64,000 nt of DNA from an uncultured Pelagibacteraceae bacterium (GTDB lineage Bacteria; Pseudomonadota; Alphaproteobacteria; Pelagibacterales; Pelagibacteraceae): contig CACDFZ010000001.1 in NCBI GenBank assembly GCA_902552185.1, forward strand, positions 118,784 to 182,783, given 5' to 3'. Positions 20,167-31,351 of this stretch are shown here, in pieces (within the stretch, counting starts at the first letter, position 1; each line of letters begins with the position of its first letter). The notes beneath the pieces are model-generated. The model was not told where the DNA came from and made no database searches. It worked only from the letters and a program-made list of their open reading frames with translations. The translations under genes were made by a program, and so were the position numbers.

Positions 20167-22035
20167 ATGACTAAAGAAAGCTATGATGTAGTAGTTATAG
20201 GTGGTGGACACGCGGGATGCGAGGCTGCTGCAGCCTCCGCTAGAATGGGCGTCAATACTGCACTTTTTACACATAAAATTGAGACTATTGGTGAGATGTC
20301 GTGTAATCCGGCCATAGGCGGACTAGGCAAAGGTCATTTGGTTCGTGAAATTGATGCACTTGACGGTGTGATGGGTGTTGTCTCTGATAAATCAGGTATT
20401 CAGTTTCGATTATTGAACAGAAGTAGAGGTCCAGCGGTTAGAGGACCACGAACTCAATCAGACAGGGCGCTTTATAAAGAGCACATGCAAAAAATATTAT
20501 TAAATTATAAAAATTTAATTGTAATAGCTGATCCAGTAATTCAATTTTTGTTTAGTAATAATCAGGTTGAAGGATTCTTATGTCAGAGTGGTAATGAGAT
20601 CAGATGTAAAGAACTGATTTTGACGACTGGAACATTTTTAAATGGATTAATACATATTGGTGAAACTCAAATCCCTGCGGGTAGATACGACGAAAAACCA
20701 TCTACCGGATTAAGCGAACAACTTGCTAAATTCAAAATGAAAATAGGCAGACTTAAAACTGGTACACCTCCTAGGCTGGATGGTTCTACAATTAATTACG
20801 ATGATTTAGAAATGCAGCCAGCCGATAATGATCCTTACTTTTTTTCTTTCTTAACGTCTAAACTGGAAAACAAACAAATTTCTTGTGGCATGACATATAC
20901 AAATGATGAGGTTCATAAAATTATTAGCGATAATATTAATCGAAGTGCGATGTACTCTGGTAACATTAAAGGCGTTGGACCAAGATATTGTCCATCCATT
21001 GAAGATAAGATTGTTAAATTTAAAGATAAACAAAAACATCAAATCTTCTTAGAACCAGAAGGATTAAAGGACAATACTGTTTACCCAAATGGTATATCTA
21101 CGTCTTTACCAGAGGAGGTTCAACTCGAAATATTGAGTAAAATCAAGGGTTTAGAGACCGTTAAAATGAAAAGGGCTGGTTACGCCATAGAGTACGATTA
21201 TGTAGATCCTAGAGAGCTAAATCCGACTTTAGAGACAAAAAAAATTAAATCGCTATTTCTAGCAGGACAAATTAATGGAACTACTGGTTATGAAGAAGCT
21301 GCTGCTCAGGGACTAATTGCCGGTATAAATGCTGCTCTTAAAATTTTAAGAAAAGAAGAATTTATTTTAGATAGATCCGAGTCTTATATTGGAGTGATGA
21401 TTGATGATTTAATTACTAAAGGTGTATCAGAGCCATATCGTATGTTTACATCTAGAGCAGAATATAGATTATCTTTAAGAGCAGATAATGCAGATCAAAG
21501 ATTAACTCCATCAGGTATTAAAATTAATTGTGTGGGCAAAACCAGAGCAAAAATATTTTTAGAGAAACAAAAAAAATTAATACAGATTTTAGATTACCTT
21601 AAATCCAATTTAATATCTCCTTATGAAGCAAGTAAGTATGAAATTAAAATAGCTCAGGATGGTGTGAAAAGATCTGGTATTGAGCTGATGTCACAACGAA
21701 ATTTAAATATGGCTAAAATAAGGCAGATATGGCCTTCAATACCATCGTTTGGAGTTGATTTGGATGATCAAGTTGAAATTGATGCTCACTACTCAGGGTA
21801 CCTTAAAAGACAGTCGCATGATATAGCCGCATTCAAAAAAGATGAAGGTATAAAGATACCAGACAAGATCGACTACGATATCTTCAGCGGTCTCTCTAAC
21901 GAGATCAAATCAAAGTTAAAGACAGTTAGACCTAAAACATTGGGACAGGCATTAAGAATCGATGGAGTAACTCCAGCCGCAGCGATTATTTTGCTTGGCT
22001 ACATCAAATCCAGAAAAAAAAGGGCTTCAGCTTGA
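20167..22035 (+). CDS. mnmG: tRNA uridine-5-carboxymethylaminomethyl modification enzyme MnmG
   Basis: [44 protein letters not shown]. Confidence 0.97.
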   Translation: MTKESYDVVVIGGGHAGCEAAAASARMGVNTALFTHKIETIGEMSCNPAIGGLGKGHLVREIDALDGVMGVVSDKSGIQFRLLNRSRGPAVRGPRTQSDRALYKEHMQKILLNYKNLIVIADPVIQFLFSNNQVEGFLCQSGNEIRCKELILTTGTFLNGLIHIGETQIPAGRYDEKPSTGLSEQLAKFKMKIGRLKTGTPPRLDGSTINYDDLEMQPADNDPYFFSFLTSKLENKQISCGMTYTNDEVHKIISDNINRSAMYSGNIKGVGPRYCPSIEDKIVKFKDKQKHQIFLEPEGLKDNTVYPNGISTSLPEEVQLEILSKIKGLETVKMKRAGYAIEYDYVDPRELNPTLETKKIKSLFLAGQINGTTGYEEAAAQGLIAGINAALKILRKEEFILDRSESYIGVMIDDLITKGVSEPYRMFTSRAEYRLSLRADNADQRLTPSGIKINCVGKTRAKIFLEKQKKLIQILDYLKSNLISPYEASKYEIKIAQDGVKRSGIELMSQRNLNMAKIRQIWPSIPSFGVDLDDQVEIDAHYSGYLKRQSHDIAAFKKDEGIKIPDKIDYDIFSGLSNEIKSKLKTVRPKTLGQALRIDGVTPAAAIILLGYIKSRKKRASA

Positions 22036-22652
22036 TAACCGAGTCCAATGTTAAAAGAATACTCCTTAAAGATTTAAATTTTGATGCGCCAAAGATAAAA
22101 AAATTAGATAATTTCGCAAAAAAACTCCTTATTTATAATAAAAAACACAATTTAATATCGAAAAATACCGAAAAGCAAATATGGGATAGGCATATCTTGG
22201 ATAGTGCACAATTAATTAAATTTATAGACGTTAAGAGTTGTTCAGGGATAGCTGATTTAGGTACTGGCGGCGGTTTTCCTGGTATTATTTTAGCTATATA
22301 TTTTCAAAATTTCAATTTTCACGTGAAACTATATGAAAAATCTCCGGTAAAATCGTCATTTTTGACTGATATTTCAAATATTTTAGGTTTGAACTGCAAA
22401 ATTATACGTAATGACATAAATACAGTAAAAATTGATTCCAATTACATAGTTTGTAGAGCTTTTCGAAAATTATCCTATATATTGAATATTTCACGTGAAA
22501 ACTGTGTAAAAAAGCACAAAATTATCATTTTGAAGGGAAGAAATGCACAAAAAGAGATAAATAGTACTTCCAAGATGAAAAATTATAAGTATAGATTAGA
22601 AAATAGTATTACGGATAATGATTCTAAAATAATTATACTTAATACGGAATAA
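22032..22652 (+). CDS. rsmG: 16S rRNA methyltransferase RsmG
   Basis: [22 protein letters not shown] start overlapping the mnmG stop. Confidence 0.92.
   Translation: MITESNVKRILLKDLNFDAPKIKKLDNFAKKLLIYNKKHNLISKNTEKQIWDRHILDSAQLIKFIDVKSCSGIADLGTGGGFPGIILAIYFQNFNFHVKLYEKSPVKSSFLTDISNILGLNCKIIRNDINTVKIDSNYIVCRAFRKLSYILNISRENCVKKHKIIILKGRNAQKEINSTSKMKNYKYRLENSITDNDSKIIILNTE
22315..22330. promoter_or_regulatory. parS: Candidate parS centromere site 1
   Basis: ATTTTCACGTGAAACT; matches TGTTTCACGTGAAACA at 13/16 positions; core TTTCACGTGAAA is perfectly palindromic. Confidence 0.85.
22487..22502. promoter_or_regulatory. parS: Candidate parS centromere site 2
   Basis: TATTTCACGTGAAAAC; matches consensus at 13/16; same TTTCACGTGAAA core. 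Confidence 0.85.
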
Positions 22653-22657
22653 ATTTT

Positions 22658-23452
22658 GTGAAAACGAACATTATAGCTGTTATAAATCAAAAAGGCGGAG
22701 TGGGTAAAACGACCACAGTTATAAATTTAGCCGCATCACTGTCCATTATGGGTCAAAACAATCTCGTAATTGATTTAGACCCTCAAGGAAACGCAACGAC
22801 GGGTCTTGGCAAATCAAACAATGATGACGATAAAAATATTTACAATCTTCTTATTAACAAAATTAATTTAAAAGATGGATTACAAAAAACAGACATAACT
22901 AATCTTGATATATTTGGATCGAATGTGAATCTTTCAGGCTTAGAAGTGGAAACTGCCAATGATGAAAATAGAGCATTTATTTTAAAAGACATTCTGAATA
23001 AAAATTCTGAAATAATAAAAAAATATGATAATGTTTTTATTGATTGCCCACCTTCTTTAAGCTTATTAACCATTATGGCCTTGGTAAGTGCTAATGAAAT
23101 ACTTGTTCCCTTACAGACAGAATTTTTTGCATTGGAGGGGATTACACAATTAGTTAAAACAATAGATAGAATAAAAATAAAACTTAATCCTTCTTTAAGT
23201 GTAAGAGGAATATTATTAACAATGTTTGATAAAAGAAACAAATTATCATCACAAGTAGATAAAGAGGCAAGAAATTATTTTAAACAAAAAGTTTATCAGT
23301 CAGTAATACCTAGAAACGTAAGATTATCCGAAGCACCTTCACATGGACAACCTTGTGTAATTTATGACAAGTCGTGTAGTGGTAGTAAGGCATATTTGCA
23401 ATTAGCTGAAGAATTTCTTAATCAAAGAAAAAATATAGGGAGTGCTGCATGA
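22658..23452 (+). CDS. parA: Chromosome partitioning ATPase ParA
   Basis: IIAVINQKGGVGKTTTVINLAASL, DLDPQGNATTGLG. Confidence 0.95.
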   Translation: MKTNIIAVINQKGGVGKTTTVINLAASLSIMGQNNLVIDLDPQGNATTGLGKSNNDDDKNIYNLLINKINLKDGLQKTDITNLDIFGSNVNLSGLEVETANDENRAFILKDILNKNSEIIKKYDNVFIDCPPSLSLLTIMALVSANEILVPLQTEFFALEGITQLVKTIDRIKIKLNPSLSVRGILLTMFDKRNKLSSQVDKEARNYFKQKVYQSVIPRNVRLSEAPSHGQPCVIYDKSCSGSKAYLQLAEEFLNQRKNIGSAA

Positions 23453-24306
23453 AATCCAAAAAAAACAAAGGTTTGGGGAAGGGTTTATCAGCTCTTTTTG
23501 GCGACCAAAAAAACCCCTTAAATAAAGAAAAAAATGACAATAATATCCGAAAAGTGCTCATTGGCGAATTGGCGCGAAACAAATATCAACCAAGAACTAT
23601 TTTTGACGAAGAAAAATTGAAAGAGCTCTCTGAGTCTATTAAAAAAAATGGAATAATCCAACCTATTGCTGTTCGAAAAAATAATTCTTCTTCAGAACCA
23701 TATGAAATAGTTGCAGGTGAGAGAAGGTGGTTAGCTGCACAAAAAGCCGGCTTACACGATGTACCCATAACAATTTTAGATTTAAATGATAGTGAAACTT
23801 TGGAAGTCGCAATTGTTGAAAATATACAGAGGGAAGATTTAAATGTTGTTGAAGAAGCTAAAGGTTATAAAAGACTAAACGAGGAGTTTGGATATGATCA
23901 AGATAAAATTGCTAACATGATGTCTAAAAGCAGAAGTCACATAAGCAATACATTGAGATTGCTAAATTTACCCAAAGATATTATAGCAATGCTGGAGCAA
24001 GGAGAACTGACTGCTGGTCAAGCTCGTCCCTTAATTGGTATGCCCAATGCTTCCTCTATTGCTGAAGAGATAGTTGCAAAAAAACTTTCTGCAAGATCTA
24101 TTGAAAATATAAAAAAAATTAAATCAAAATCATTCACTATTGACCCAAATATCTTTGATGCACAAAGAGATATTGAAAGATCTATTGGCTTAAAAGTAAC
24201 AATTCAAAATAAAAAAAATAATTCCGGAAAACTAACTATTGAGTATAAAAATCTGGATCAATTAGAACTGATATCTAAATTACTTAAAAATAAGCCCAAG
24301 AATTAG
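23449..24306 (+). CDS. parB: Chromosome partitioning protein ParB
   Basis: GLGKGLSALFG, ARNKYQPRTIFDEEKLKELSESIKKNGIIQPI, VAGERRWLAAQKAG. Confidence 0.97.
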   Translation: MKSKKNKGLGKGLSALFGDQKNPLNKEKNDNNIRKVLIGELARNKYQPRTIFDEEKLKELSESIKKNGIIQPIAVRKNNSSSEPYEIVAGERRWLAAQKAGLHDVPITILDLNDSETLEVAIVENIQREDLNVVEEAKGYKRLNEEFGYDQDKIANMMSKSRSHISNTLRLLNLPKDIIAMLEQGELTAGQARPLIGMPNASSIAEEIVAKKLSARSIENIKKIKSKSFTIDPNIFDAQRDIERSIGLKVTIQNKKNNSGKLTIEYKNLDQLELISKLLKNKPKN

Positions 24307-25285
24307 AGCAAATATTTAAAATTGAATTTTTTACCATTGTTAAGCTGTTCAAAGAACTATTTTTTTTAAGTTTTTCCTCTGTATGACCTAAATATTCTAA
24401 GGCTTCTAGAATGCTTTGTTTATGCCATCTTTTAAGCAATTTTAAATACACTGGTTTGTCTTTCCAGAAAATTGGTGGTCGCATTTTCGTTATCGTTACA
24501 TTGAAATCGCCGAAGCTTTCATTTGTTTTGTGAATTTCTAAAAGTTTTATTAATCTATAGTTAATCATGTTCAGATAAAGGTAGGCATCTTCGTTCGAAA
24601 AAGCAAAATTACTTAACAAGTTGTTAAGTTTAGTTTTGTCTCCGATAAGTGAAGCATCTCTAATATTTTCAAATAATTCATTTCTATCAGAATTTAACAA
24701 TTCTTCTAAACTTTCTTCAGATAAAACTTTTTTGTCATAAAATGATTTTATTTTATCAAGGTTATTTTTGATTGTTTTTCTATTTAGGTTTGAATAGTTA
24801 AGTATCATATTAATAACGTTAGAATTCAAGTTTTTAAATTCTTTTAATTCGCTATTAATTAGTTTCCTCAAAGTAATATCATTATCATTATAACAAGGAA
24901 TAATTGCCAAATCTTTTTCCTTTTCAAATATTGTTCTTAATTTTGATTTTTTATCTAATAAGTCTGCTATTAAAATAATTTTAATCTTTTCTTTACTTTG
25001 CAATATTTTATCAAGTTCTATAATATTTTTTTCATCTATTTGATTTAGTACAATTATTTTTTCTTCTGAAAATAATGAGATATTTTTGATCTCATTAAGT
25101 ATTATATTTTTATTTTTGCTCACGTCTTCTTGATAAAGATTTATAATTTCTGCTTTTAAATTTAAGTTTATAATGTTTTTTTTTAAAGTTTCTTTCAGCC
25201 CAATATTCTCACCGTAAATCAGGACAAATTTATATTGTTGAATCTTTTGAATATTATTTTCTATTTCAAAACTTTTTAGAATCAT
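24284..25285 (-). CDS. holA: DNA polymerase III delta subunit
   Basis: FVLIYGENIGLKETL...RPPIFWKDKPVYLKLLKRW; order leuS-lptE-holA. Confidence 0.85.
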   Translation of the reverse strand: MILKSFEIENNIQKIQQYKFVLIYGENIGLKETLKKNIINLNLKAEIINLYQEDVSKNKNIILNEIKNISLFSEEKIIVLNQIDEKNIIELDKILQSKEKIKIILIADLLDKKSKLRTIFEKEKDLAIIPCYNDNDITLRKLINSELKEFKNLNSNVINMILNYSNLNRKTIKNNLDKIKSFYDKKVLSEESLEELLNSDRNELFENIRDASLIGDKTKLNNLLSNFAFSNEDAYLYLNMINYRLIKLLEIHKTNESFGDFNVTITKMRPPIFWKDKPVYLKLLKRWHKQSILEALEYLGHTEEKLKKNSSLNSLTMVKNSILNICSNSWAYF

Positions 25286-25756
25286 CTAGCTATAGTAAAT
25301 TCTTAATTGATCTAATATTTCACCTACAATAATGTCTATCAGTGAATTATTCGCATCTTTTGAATTATTAATAGTTGCAGAGTAGTTGTCTTCAACGTTA
25401 TATATTCTTCTTGCCGTGAAGGTCCTATTTATCTCATTCGTTGAATTAAGTTCAATAATTTTGACTTTTGCTGATAATGTAAGGCTATATTTGGTGACCT
25501 TATTTTGGATATTCTTTTCTTGTATTGTCTTATTTTTATCTAATACCACCAAAAGTTTTATTCTATTTTCGCTATCTTCATTTGAAAATCGTTGAATTTT
25601 CTTTTGAATAATGAAGGATGTTCTTGAGTCTCCAGAAATATCAAATTCTTGTATGTAGAATTTTTTTTGATCTTGAGAGTTCATCTTTTGATAAGAACAA
25701 GAACTGATTAAAAGTAATATTACTGAGGTAATTGTTATATATTTAATTTTATTCAT
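25286..25756 (-). CDS. lptE: LptE-like LPS assembly lipoprotein
   Basis: Lipobox LLISSCSY; between leuS and holA. Confidence 0.75.
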   Translation of the reverse strand: MNKIKYITITSVILLLISSCSYQKMNSQDQKKFYIQEFDISGDSRTSFIIQKKIQRFSNEDSENRIKLLVVLDKNKTIQEKNIQNKVTKYSLTLSAKVKIIELNSTNEINRTFTARRIYNVEDNYSATINNSKDANNSLIDIIVGEILDQLRIYYS

Positions 25757-28281
25757 TATTTCATTATAAAATTTATAATTCTGTCTTTTACAAAAATTAC
25801 TTTATGAACTGGTTTACTTAAAATCTTATTTTTTACTTTATTATTATTTTTACAAAGCTTTTCAACTGAAATTTGACTTATACCTTTATCAATTTCAATG
25901 ACATCCCTTGTTTTGCCGTTAATTTGAATTGCTATTTTAATTTTCTCTTGCTTTATTAACTTAGTGTCAACTTTTGGCCAAGTTTTAATTTCTTTTGCTC
26001 CTAACATCTCTAGACATTCATAAGCTATATGAGGAGTGAATGGTACAAGTATCTTCATTAACTTGATTAAATTATTTTTCATGCATGTATTTGAAACTTC
26101 TTTAGAAAGATGACTTTGAAATAAATTATATATTTCATAAACATTAGCTACAACCACATTCAAATTAAAATTATTAATACATTTTGTAATTTTGTTAACG
26201 TAAGAATTCATTTTTAAATTAAAACTTTTATCTAAATTACTATTTTTTTCTGATCCTTTGTTTACTTCATAACAAAGATTATATATTTTCTGAAGAAACT
26301 TATAAGCAGCGTTAACTCCTTGGTTTGACCATTGAATATCTTTTTCTGGAGGACTATCTGAAAGTATAAACCATCTAACGGAATCAGCTCCATATGATTT
26401 AATCATACTTTCAGGATCAACAACATTTTTCTTAGATTTTGACATTGACTCTGATGGACCAACTATCACTTTAGTTTTATCTGATATCTTTTGAAGCGCT
26501 CCATCGGAATTTTTTTCCACTTCTAAAGGGCTCAACCATTTTCCTTTTTGATCTTTGTAAGTTTCATGACATACCATACCTTGAGTAAATAAACCTTTAA
26601 ATGGCTCGTTATCCTTAATCTTTTTATTGTTTTTTTTTAGTGCTCTCATGAAAAATCTTGAATAAAGTAAGTGTAAAATAGCGTGTTCTATTCCACCTAT
26701 ATACTGGTCAACAGGCATCCAATAATTTACTTTTTTAATATCAAAAGGTTCAGTTTTTGTCATAGGCGAACAAAATCTCAAGAAATACCATGATGAGTCT
26801 ACAAATGTATCAAGAGTATCTGTCTCTCTAACTGCCGGGTTTCCTGTTTTTTTGTGAATAGTGTATTTCCAGCTTTTGTGATTTTCTAGTGGGTTTCCAC
26901 CTTTATTTAAATCAATATCTTCTGGAAGTTTGATTGGTAGTTCACTCTTGTCGACTGGCACAATAGATCCATTTTTCAAATGAATCATTGGAATAGGGCA
27001 CCCCCAATATCTTTGTCTAGAAATTCCCCAGTCTTTTAATCTAAAAGTTATTTTTTTTTTTCCTATCTTTAATTTTTCAATTTCTTTAATAATTTTAGCT
27101 TTAGCTTGCTCTACAGTTAATCCATTTAAAAAATCAGAATTAATTAATGTTCCATTATCAACAAATGCTTCTGATAAAACACTAAAGTTTTTAGGTTTAT
27201 TCGGATTATCAGAAACAACTTCTGTAATTTGTAGATTGTATTTTTTTGCAAAATCTAAATCTCTTTGGTCGTGGGCAGGACAACCGAAAATTGCTCCTGT
27301 TCCATAATCCATTAAGATAAAATTAGCAACATAAATTGGAATTTTTTTTCCTTTAATAAAAGGATGGGAAGCGAATAAGTTTGTATCATATCCAATTTTT
27401 TCTGCATTAGCTAAAGCTTCCTCTGTCGTGCCAACTTTAAGACATTCACTTTTAAAGTTGTTATACTTTTCATTTTTTAAAAATTTTGCACATATAGGAT
27501 GGTCCACTGAAACAGCTAAAAAAGATGCACCAAATATTGTGTCTGGTCGAGTCGTAAAAACATTTATGTTGTTATTTTCTCCTTCAATTTTAAAATTAAT
27601 TTCACAACCAATTGATTTTCCAATCCAATTTTTTTGCATTATTTTAACTTTTTCTGGCCAACTATCGAGCTCATCTAATCCCTTGAGAAGATCATTAGAA
27701 AACTTTGTTATGTCAAAAAACCATTGAGAAAGTTTCTTTCGCTCTACAACAGCACCAGATCTCCAACCTTTCCCATTAATAACTTGTTCATTTGCTAAAA
27801 CGGTTTGTTCAACAGGATCCCAATTCACGTAATTCTCTTTTCTTTTAACCAATCCTTCGTTATAAAAATCTATAAATATTTCTTGTTGGTGCTTATAATA
27901 ATTTTCATCACATGTAGAAACTTCTAAATCCCAATCTATTGACAGCCCCATAAGTTTTAATTGTCTTTTCATTTCTGAAATGTTTTTTTCCGTCCATTTT
28001 TTTGGATGCAAGTTGTTCTCTTTTGCTGCATTTTCTGCCGGTAAACCAAAAGCGTCCCATCCCATTGGGTGCAAAACATTAAATCCATTCATAAATTTAA
28101 ACCGAGCAATTACATCACCTATTGTATAATTTCTTACGTGGCCCATATGAATTTTTCCTGATGGATAAGGAAACATTTCCAAACAATAGAATTTTTTTGA
28201 ACTTTTATTACTGTAAAGCTTCTCTTTGTCAAAAATAGACTGCCACTTTTTTTCAATCACTTGAAAATTTAGTCTTTCCAT
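25756..28281 (-). CDS. leuS: Leucyl-tRNA synthetase
   Basis: [38 protein letters not shown]. Confidence 0.97.
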   Translation of the reverse strand: MERLNFQVIEKKWQSIFDKEKLYSNKSSKKFYCLEMFPYPSGKIHMGHVRNYTIGDVIARFKFMNGFNVLHPMGWDAFGLPAENAAKENNLHPKKWTEKNISEMKRQLKLMGLSIDWDLEVSTCDENYYKHQQEIFIDFYNEGLVKRKENYVNWDPVEQTVLANEQVINGKGWRSGAVVERKKLSQWFFDITKFSNDLLKGLDELDSWPEKVKIMQKNWIGKSIGCEINFKIEGENNNINVFTTRPDTIFGASFLAVSVDHPICAKFLKNEKYNNFKSECLKVGTTEEALANAEKIGYDTNLFASHPFIKGKKIPIYVANFILMDYGTGAIFGCPAHDQRDLDFAKKYNLQITEVVSDNPNKPKNFSVLSEAFVDNGTLINSDFLNGLTVEQAKAKIIKEIEKLKIGKKKITFRLKDWGISRQRYWGCPIPMIHLKNGSIVPVDKSELPIKLPEDIDLNKGGNPLENHKSWKYTIHKKTGNPAVRETDTLDTFVDSSWYFLRFCSPMTKTEPFDIKKVNYWMPVDQYIGGIEHAILHLLYSRFFMRALKKNNKKIKDNEPFKGLFTQGMVCHETYKDQKGKWLSPLEVEKNSDGALQKISDKTKVIVGPSESMSKSKKNVVDPESMIKSYGADSVRWFILSDSPPEKDIQWSNQGVNAAYKFLQKIYNLCYEVNKGSEKNSNLDKSFNLKMNSYVNKITKCINNFNLNVVVANVYEIYNLFQSHLSKEVSNTCMKNNLIKLMKILVPFTPHIAYECLEMLGAKEIKTWPKVDTKLIKQEKIKIAIQINGKTRDVIEIDKGISQISVEKLCKNNNKVKNKILSKPVHKVIFVKDRIINFIMK

Positions 28282-28292
28282 AAATCAAAATA

Positions 28293-28814
28293 TTATTTTT
28301 TTACTTGTTTTTCTAAAATTGTTGCTTCTTTTAAAATAGATGCAATTAGCTCATCTTGTATCCTTGATTTAAACAGTTCCACATTACAAGATTGATTGAC
28401 AGAACATTTTTTTCTATGAACAGTAATTTTGAGACTATTAGTCTGAATTACATTTGACATAAATCTTACGGTTATTTTTAAAGCTTGATTTTTATTATTT
28501 TCATCTGTGTACCAATCAGAAATAATTATGCCACCTGAGTAATCCACAGTAGTTAGTGGTAAAAAATCTAATATATCTAACGTTGCTCTCCACATAGGGT
28601 TTGAGGTGCTAAATTCATAATTAGTTTTACCAGTTGCCCTACCCATCATTTTTCCAAGTCCAACACCCTTTCCCTCTTTAATATTTTGTTTAGCTCTTTC
28701 AGGTCCTGAAATTGGAATTTTCTTAGTATCGACTTTTTTAAAAAAACCTTTTCCACAAGATACAAGCAAAGAAAAGAGAAAAAAATAGACTATAATTTTG
28801 ATAAAATTTCTCAT
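28293..28814 (-). CDS. DUF3576-type lipoprotein
   Basis: Lipobox LLVSCGKG; NPMWRATLDILDFLPLTTVDYSGGIIISDWY. Confidence 0.8.
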   Translation of the reverse strand: MRNFIKIIVYFFLFSLLVSCGKGFFKKVDTKKIPISGPERAKQNIKEGKGVGLGKMMGRATGKTNYEFSTSNPMWRATLDILDFLPLTTVDYSGGIIISDWYTDENNKNQALKITVRFMSNVIQTNSLKITVHRKKCSVNQSCNVELFKSRIQDELIASILKEATILEKQVKK

Positions 28815-28979
28815 TTTAAGAGTTCCTGCTTATTAAATAGCATTGTTTACTTAAAATCCAACAAAAATCAGGAAAATAGGGCTTTTTAGCATGTTGCAAT
28901 TATACAACACTAATTGAAATTATAAGCAGATTTAATAACTTTAGATACTAAATAAGCAATAAAAATAAGATAAATGGCT

Positions 28980-28995
28980 GTTAATTATAATTAAC
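28980..28995. promoter_or_regulatory. 16-nt perfect palindrome in porin leader
   Basis: GTTAATTATAATTAAC, 21 nt upstream of the porin ATG. Confidence 0.5.
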
Positions 28996-29016
28996 GTTTT
29001 AACAAAAGGAGAAACA

Positions 29017-30108
29017 ATGAATAAATTAACAAAACTATTGTTCTCAGTTTTTACTTCAGTAGCTATAGCTACATCAGCATTTGCTGGTGAGTTTGCAGTA
29101 ACTGGTAGTGTTAAGGCAACTTACACTGTTCTAAGTAACACTGGAACAACTGGTTCACACGCACTTGGTAAAGGACTTGGTATATCAAACGAGTTCTCAC
29201 TAACTGCTTCAGGTGAACTTGATAATGGTATGACATGGTCATATGCACAAGACATCGATAACGCAACAGTACAAGACGATGCATCAATCACGTTAGGTAC
29301 TGATTACGGTACGGTTAAAATTTGTGTATCTGAGTGTGGATTATCAACTAAATACGCATTCGATAACTCAGCTTACGGAATAGGTTCTGATAACGGTTAT
29401 GGACACGGTTCAACATCATCAGGTGCAAGTGCAAACACTATGCAATATGGTTCGAACATTAGTTCATACAACAATATTCAGTACCATGCGCCAGCTGACA
29501 TGTTACCGTTCTCAACTACTTTCAAAGTAGGTCACACTCCAGGTCGTGCAGGTGGAACAGCTAATGATTCATCTCACTCTGTAGTAGGGGACGCACACAA
29601 TGGTGAAATGACTCAATACGCTGTAACAACACAGCCAATTGATGGTTTAACGCTATCAGCTTCTTACTACGACTTCGGTCAAATGGGTAAACAAGACGGA
29701 AGACAGAAAAAAGAAGGTGGTTCACTAGCTGCTAACTTCAATGTAGGTCAATTCTCAGTAGGTTATGGTGAAACAAGATTCGCACCAGCACAACAAATGG
29801 GTGGATCTGCAGCTACAGACAAAACTGACTACTACGCTAACAAAGGTTACAGTATCGGTTTTGCAGTTAACGACAACTTATCAGTATCTTTAACAAACGA
29901 AGAGTCTGAGAAGAACGTTAAGCAGAAAGCACAAGCTACTGACGCAATAACTAGATCAGATGTAACAATGGAAATCCAAACGATTGACGTTGCTTACACT
30001 GTAGGTGGAGCTACATTCTCACTATCTACTTCAGAAGGTACGAATGACTCTTACACAACAGGTGATGACAGTAACGAGCACATCTTCGCTATGTCATTAG
30101 CGTTCTAA
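29017..30108 (+). CDS. Outer-membrane porin-like beta-barrel protein
   Basis: Signal peptide MNKLTKLLFSVFTSVAIATSAFAG; beta-barrel pattern; terminal aromatic residue ...IFAMSLAF; strong RBS AAAGGAGAAAC. Confidence 0.8.
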   Translation: MNKLTKLLFSVFTSVAIATSAFAGEFAVTGSVKATYTVLSNTGTTGSHALGKGLGISNEFSLTASGELDNGMTWSYAQDIDNATVQDDASITLGTDYGTVKICVSECGLSTKYAFDNSAYGIGSDNGYGHGSTSSGASANTMQYGSNISSYNNIQYHAPADMLPFSTTFKVGHTPGRAGGTANDSSHSVVGDAHNGEMTQYAVTTQPIDGLTLSASYYDFGQMGKQDGRQKKEGGSLAANFNVGQFSVGYGETRFAPAQQMGGSAATDKTDYYANKGYSIGFAVNDNLSVSLTNEESEKNVKQKAQATDAITRSDVTMEIQTIDVAYTVGGATFSLSTSEGTNDSYTTGDDSNEHIFAMSLAF

Positions 30109-30127
30109 TTTAGTTAATTAGAAAAAT

Positions 30128-30703
30128 TTAAAAAAGCCGGTTAATTAATTTAGCCGGCTTTTTTTTTATGGCCGATAAGCAAGCAAATGAGTGAGATAAA
30201 ACGTTTTTTAATTTAGACAAATTATATGCGTTTATGCCGCCCAAAGGAACCACTTCTGTTTTGGTCCTAAGAGAAATAATATTGAATTTTTGAATACCTA
30301 AATACCCATCTTTGTAAGGGTAATTTGTTTTAAAAAGGCGTGAATATATTACAACTTTGCAACCTTGTTTAATTTTTAGATCGAGCTCCTTTTGATTGTG
30401 AGCAGACCCAATAATCTTAAACCCCTTTTTATAATAGGTATTAGTGTGTAAGTCTTTATTATGAGCGGATATGTATAATCCATCAGCATTTATTTTTGAT
30501 AACAGTTTTGTATCATTAGCTACAAAAAAATTTACACCGTTTTGCTTACATCTTCTTCTATAAACTTTAAGATCTTCAATTCTTTCTTTAGTTGTTGAAT
30601 TTCTATAAATAATATTAAATTTATTCCTAATTTTAATTAAATTTAAATTGAATTCTCTAGTATTTTCTACAAATAAGTAGTATTTTTTTTTTAACGCTAA
30701 CAT
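30128..30703 (-). CDS. Thiamine-phosphate synthase-like protein (ThiE/TenI family)
   Basis: KIIGSAHNQKELDLKIKQGCKVVIYSRLFKT...VVPLGGINAYNLSKL; start set to ATG at 30703 (MLALKKKYY). Confidence 0.7.
   Translation of the reverse strand: MLALKKKYYLFVENTREFNLNLIKIRNKFNIIYRNSTTKERIEDLKVYRRRCKQNGVNFFVANDTKLLSKINADGLYISAHNKDLHTNTYYKKGFKIIGSAHNQKELDLKIKQGCKVVIYSRLFKTNYPYKDGYLGIQKFNIISLRTKTEVVPLGGINAYNLSKLKNVLSHSFACLSAIKKKPAKLINRLF
30131..30169 (+). terminator. Intrinsic terminator, probably bidirectional
   Basis: AAAAAGCCGG-TTAATTAATTTA-GCCGGCTTTTTTTTT type hairpin flanked by A and T tracts. Confidence 0.9.
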
Positions 30704-31351
30704 ATGAGCATAATAACCAATTTTGAGAAAATAAAACAAGAAATTAAAAATAATTCATTTCAAAATGAAACTGAAATTATTGCGGTAAGTAAAACCTTTT
30801 CAATTGAACACATTATGCCACTGGTTGAGCATGGGCATAAACATTTTGGAGAAAACAAAGTTCAAGAAGCTGAAAAAAAATGGAAAGAATTAAAAAAATC
30901 AACTAATGATTTAAGTCTTCACATGATAGGAAGATTACAATCTAATAAAGCAAAAAAAGCTGTTGAATTATTTGATTTTATACATTCCTTAGATAGTGAG
31001 AAATTAGCAGACGAGTTAAGTAAAAGACAAAAAGAAAAAGATAGAAACTTGGGTTATTTCATCCAAATTAATTTAGGGTCTGAAGAACAAAAAGGTGGTC
31101 TAGAAATAAGTGAACTAAAAAACTTTAATGAATATTGTGTCAATAAACTAAATCTTTCAGTTCTTGGATTAATGGCAATACCACCAAATGATAAAAATGC
31201 AGAAAAACATTTCAAGAGAATATCCGAATTAAATAAAGAGTTCAATTTTCGATATCTTAGTATCGGAATGTCCAATGATTATTTGCAAGCTGTTAAATAT
31301 GGGGCTTCTCACGTTAGAATTGGCAGTGCTATTTTTGGAACAAGAAGTTAG
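30704..31351 (+). CDS. YggS/PROSC family PLP-homeostasis protein
   Basis: IIAVSKTFSIEHIMPLVEHGHKHFGENKVQEAEKKW, HMIGRLQSNKAK, LSIGMSNDYLQAVKYGASHVRIGSAIFG. Confidence 0.95.
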   Translation: MSIITNFEKIKQEIKNNSFQNETEIIAVSKTFSIEHIMPLVEHGHKHFGENKVQEAEKKWKELKKSTNDLSLHMIGRLQSNKAKKAVELFDFIHSLDSEKLADELSKRQKEKDRNLGYFIQINLGSEEQKGGLEISELKNFNEYCVNKLNLSVLGLMAIPPNDKNAEKHFKRISELNKEFNFRYLSIGMSNDYLQAVKYGASHVRIGSAIFGTRS

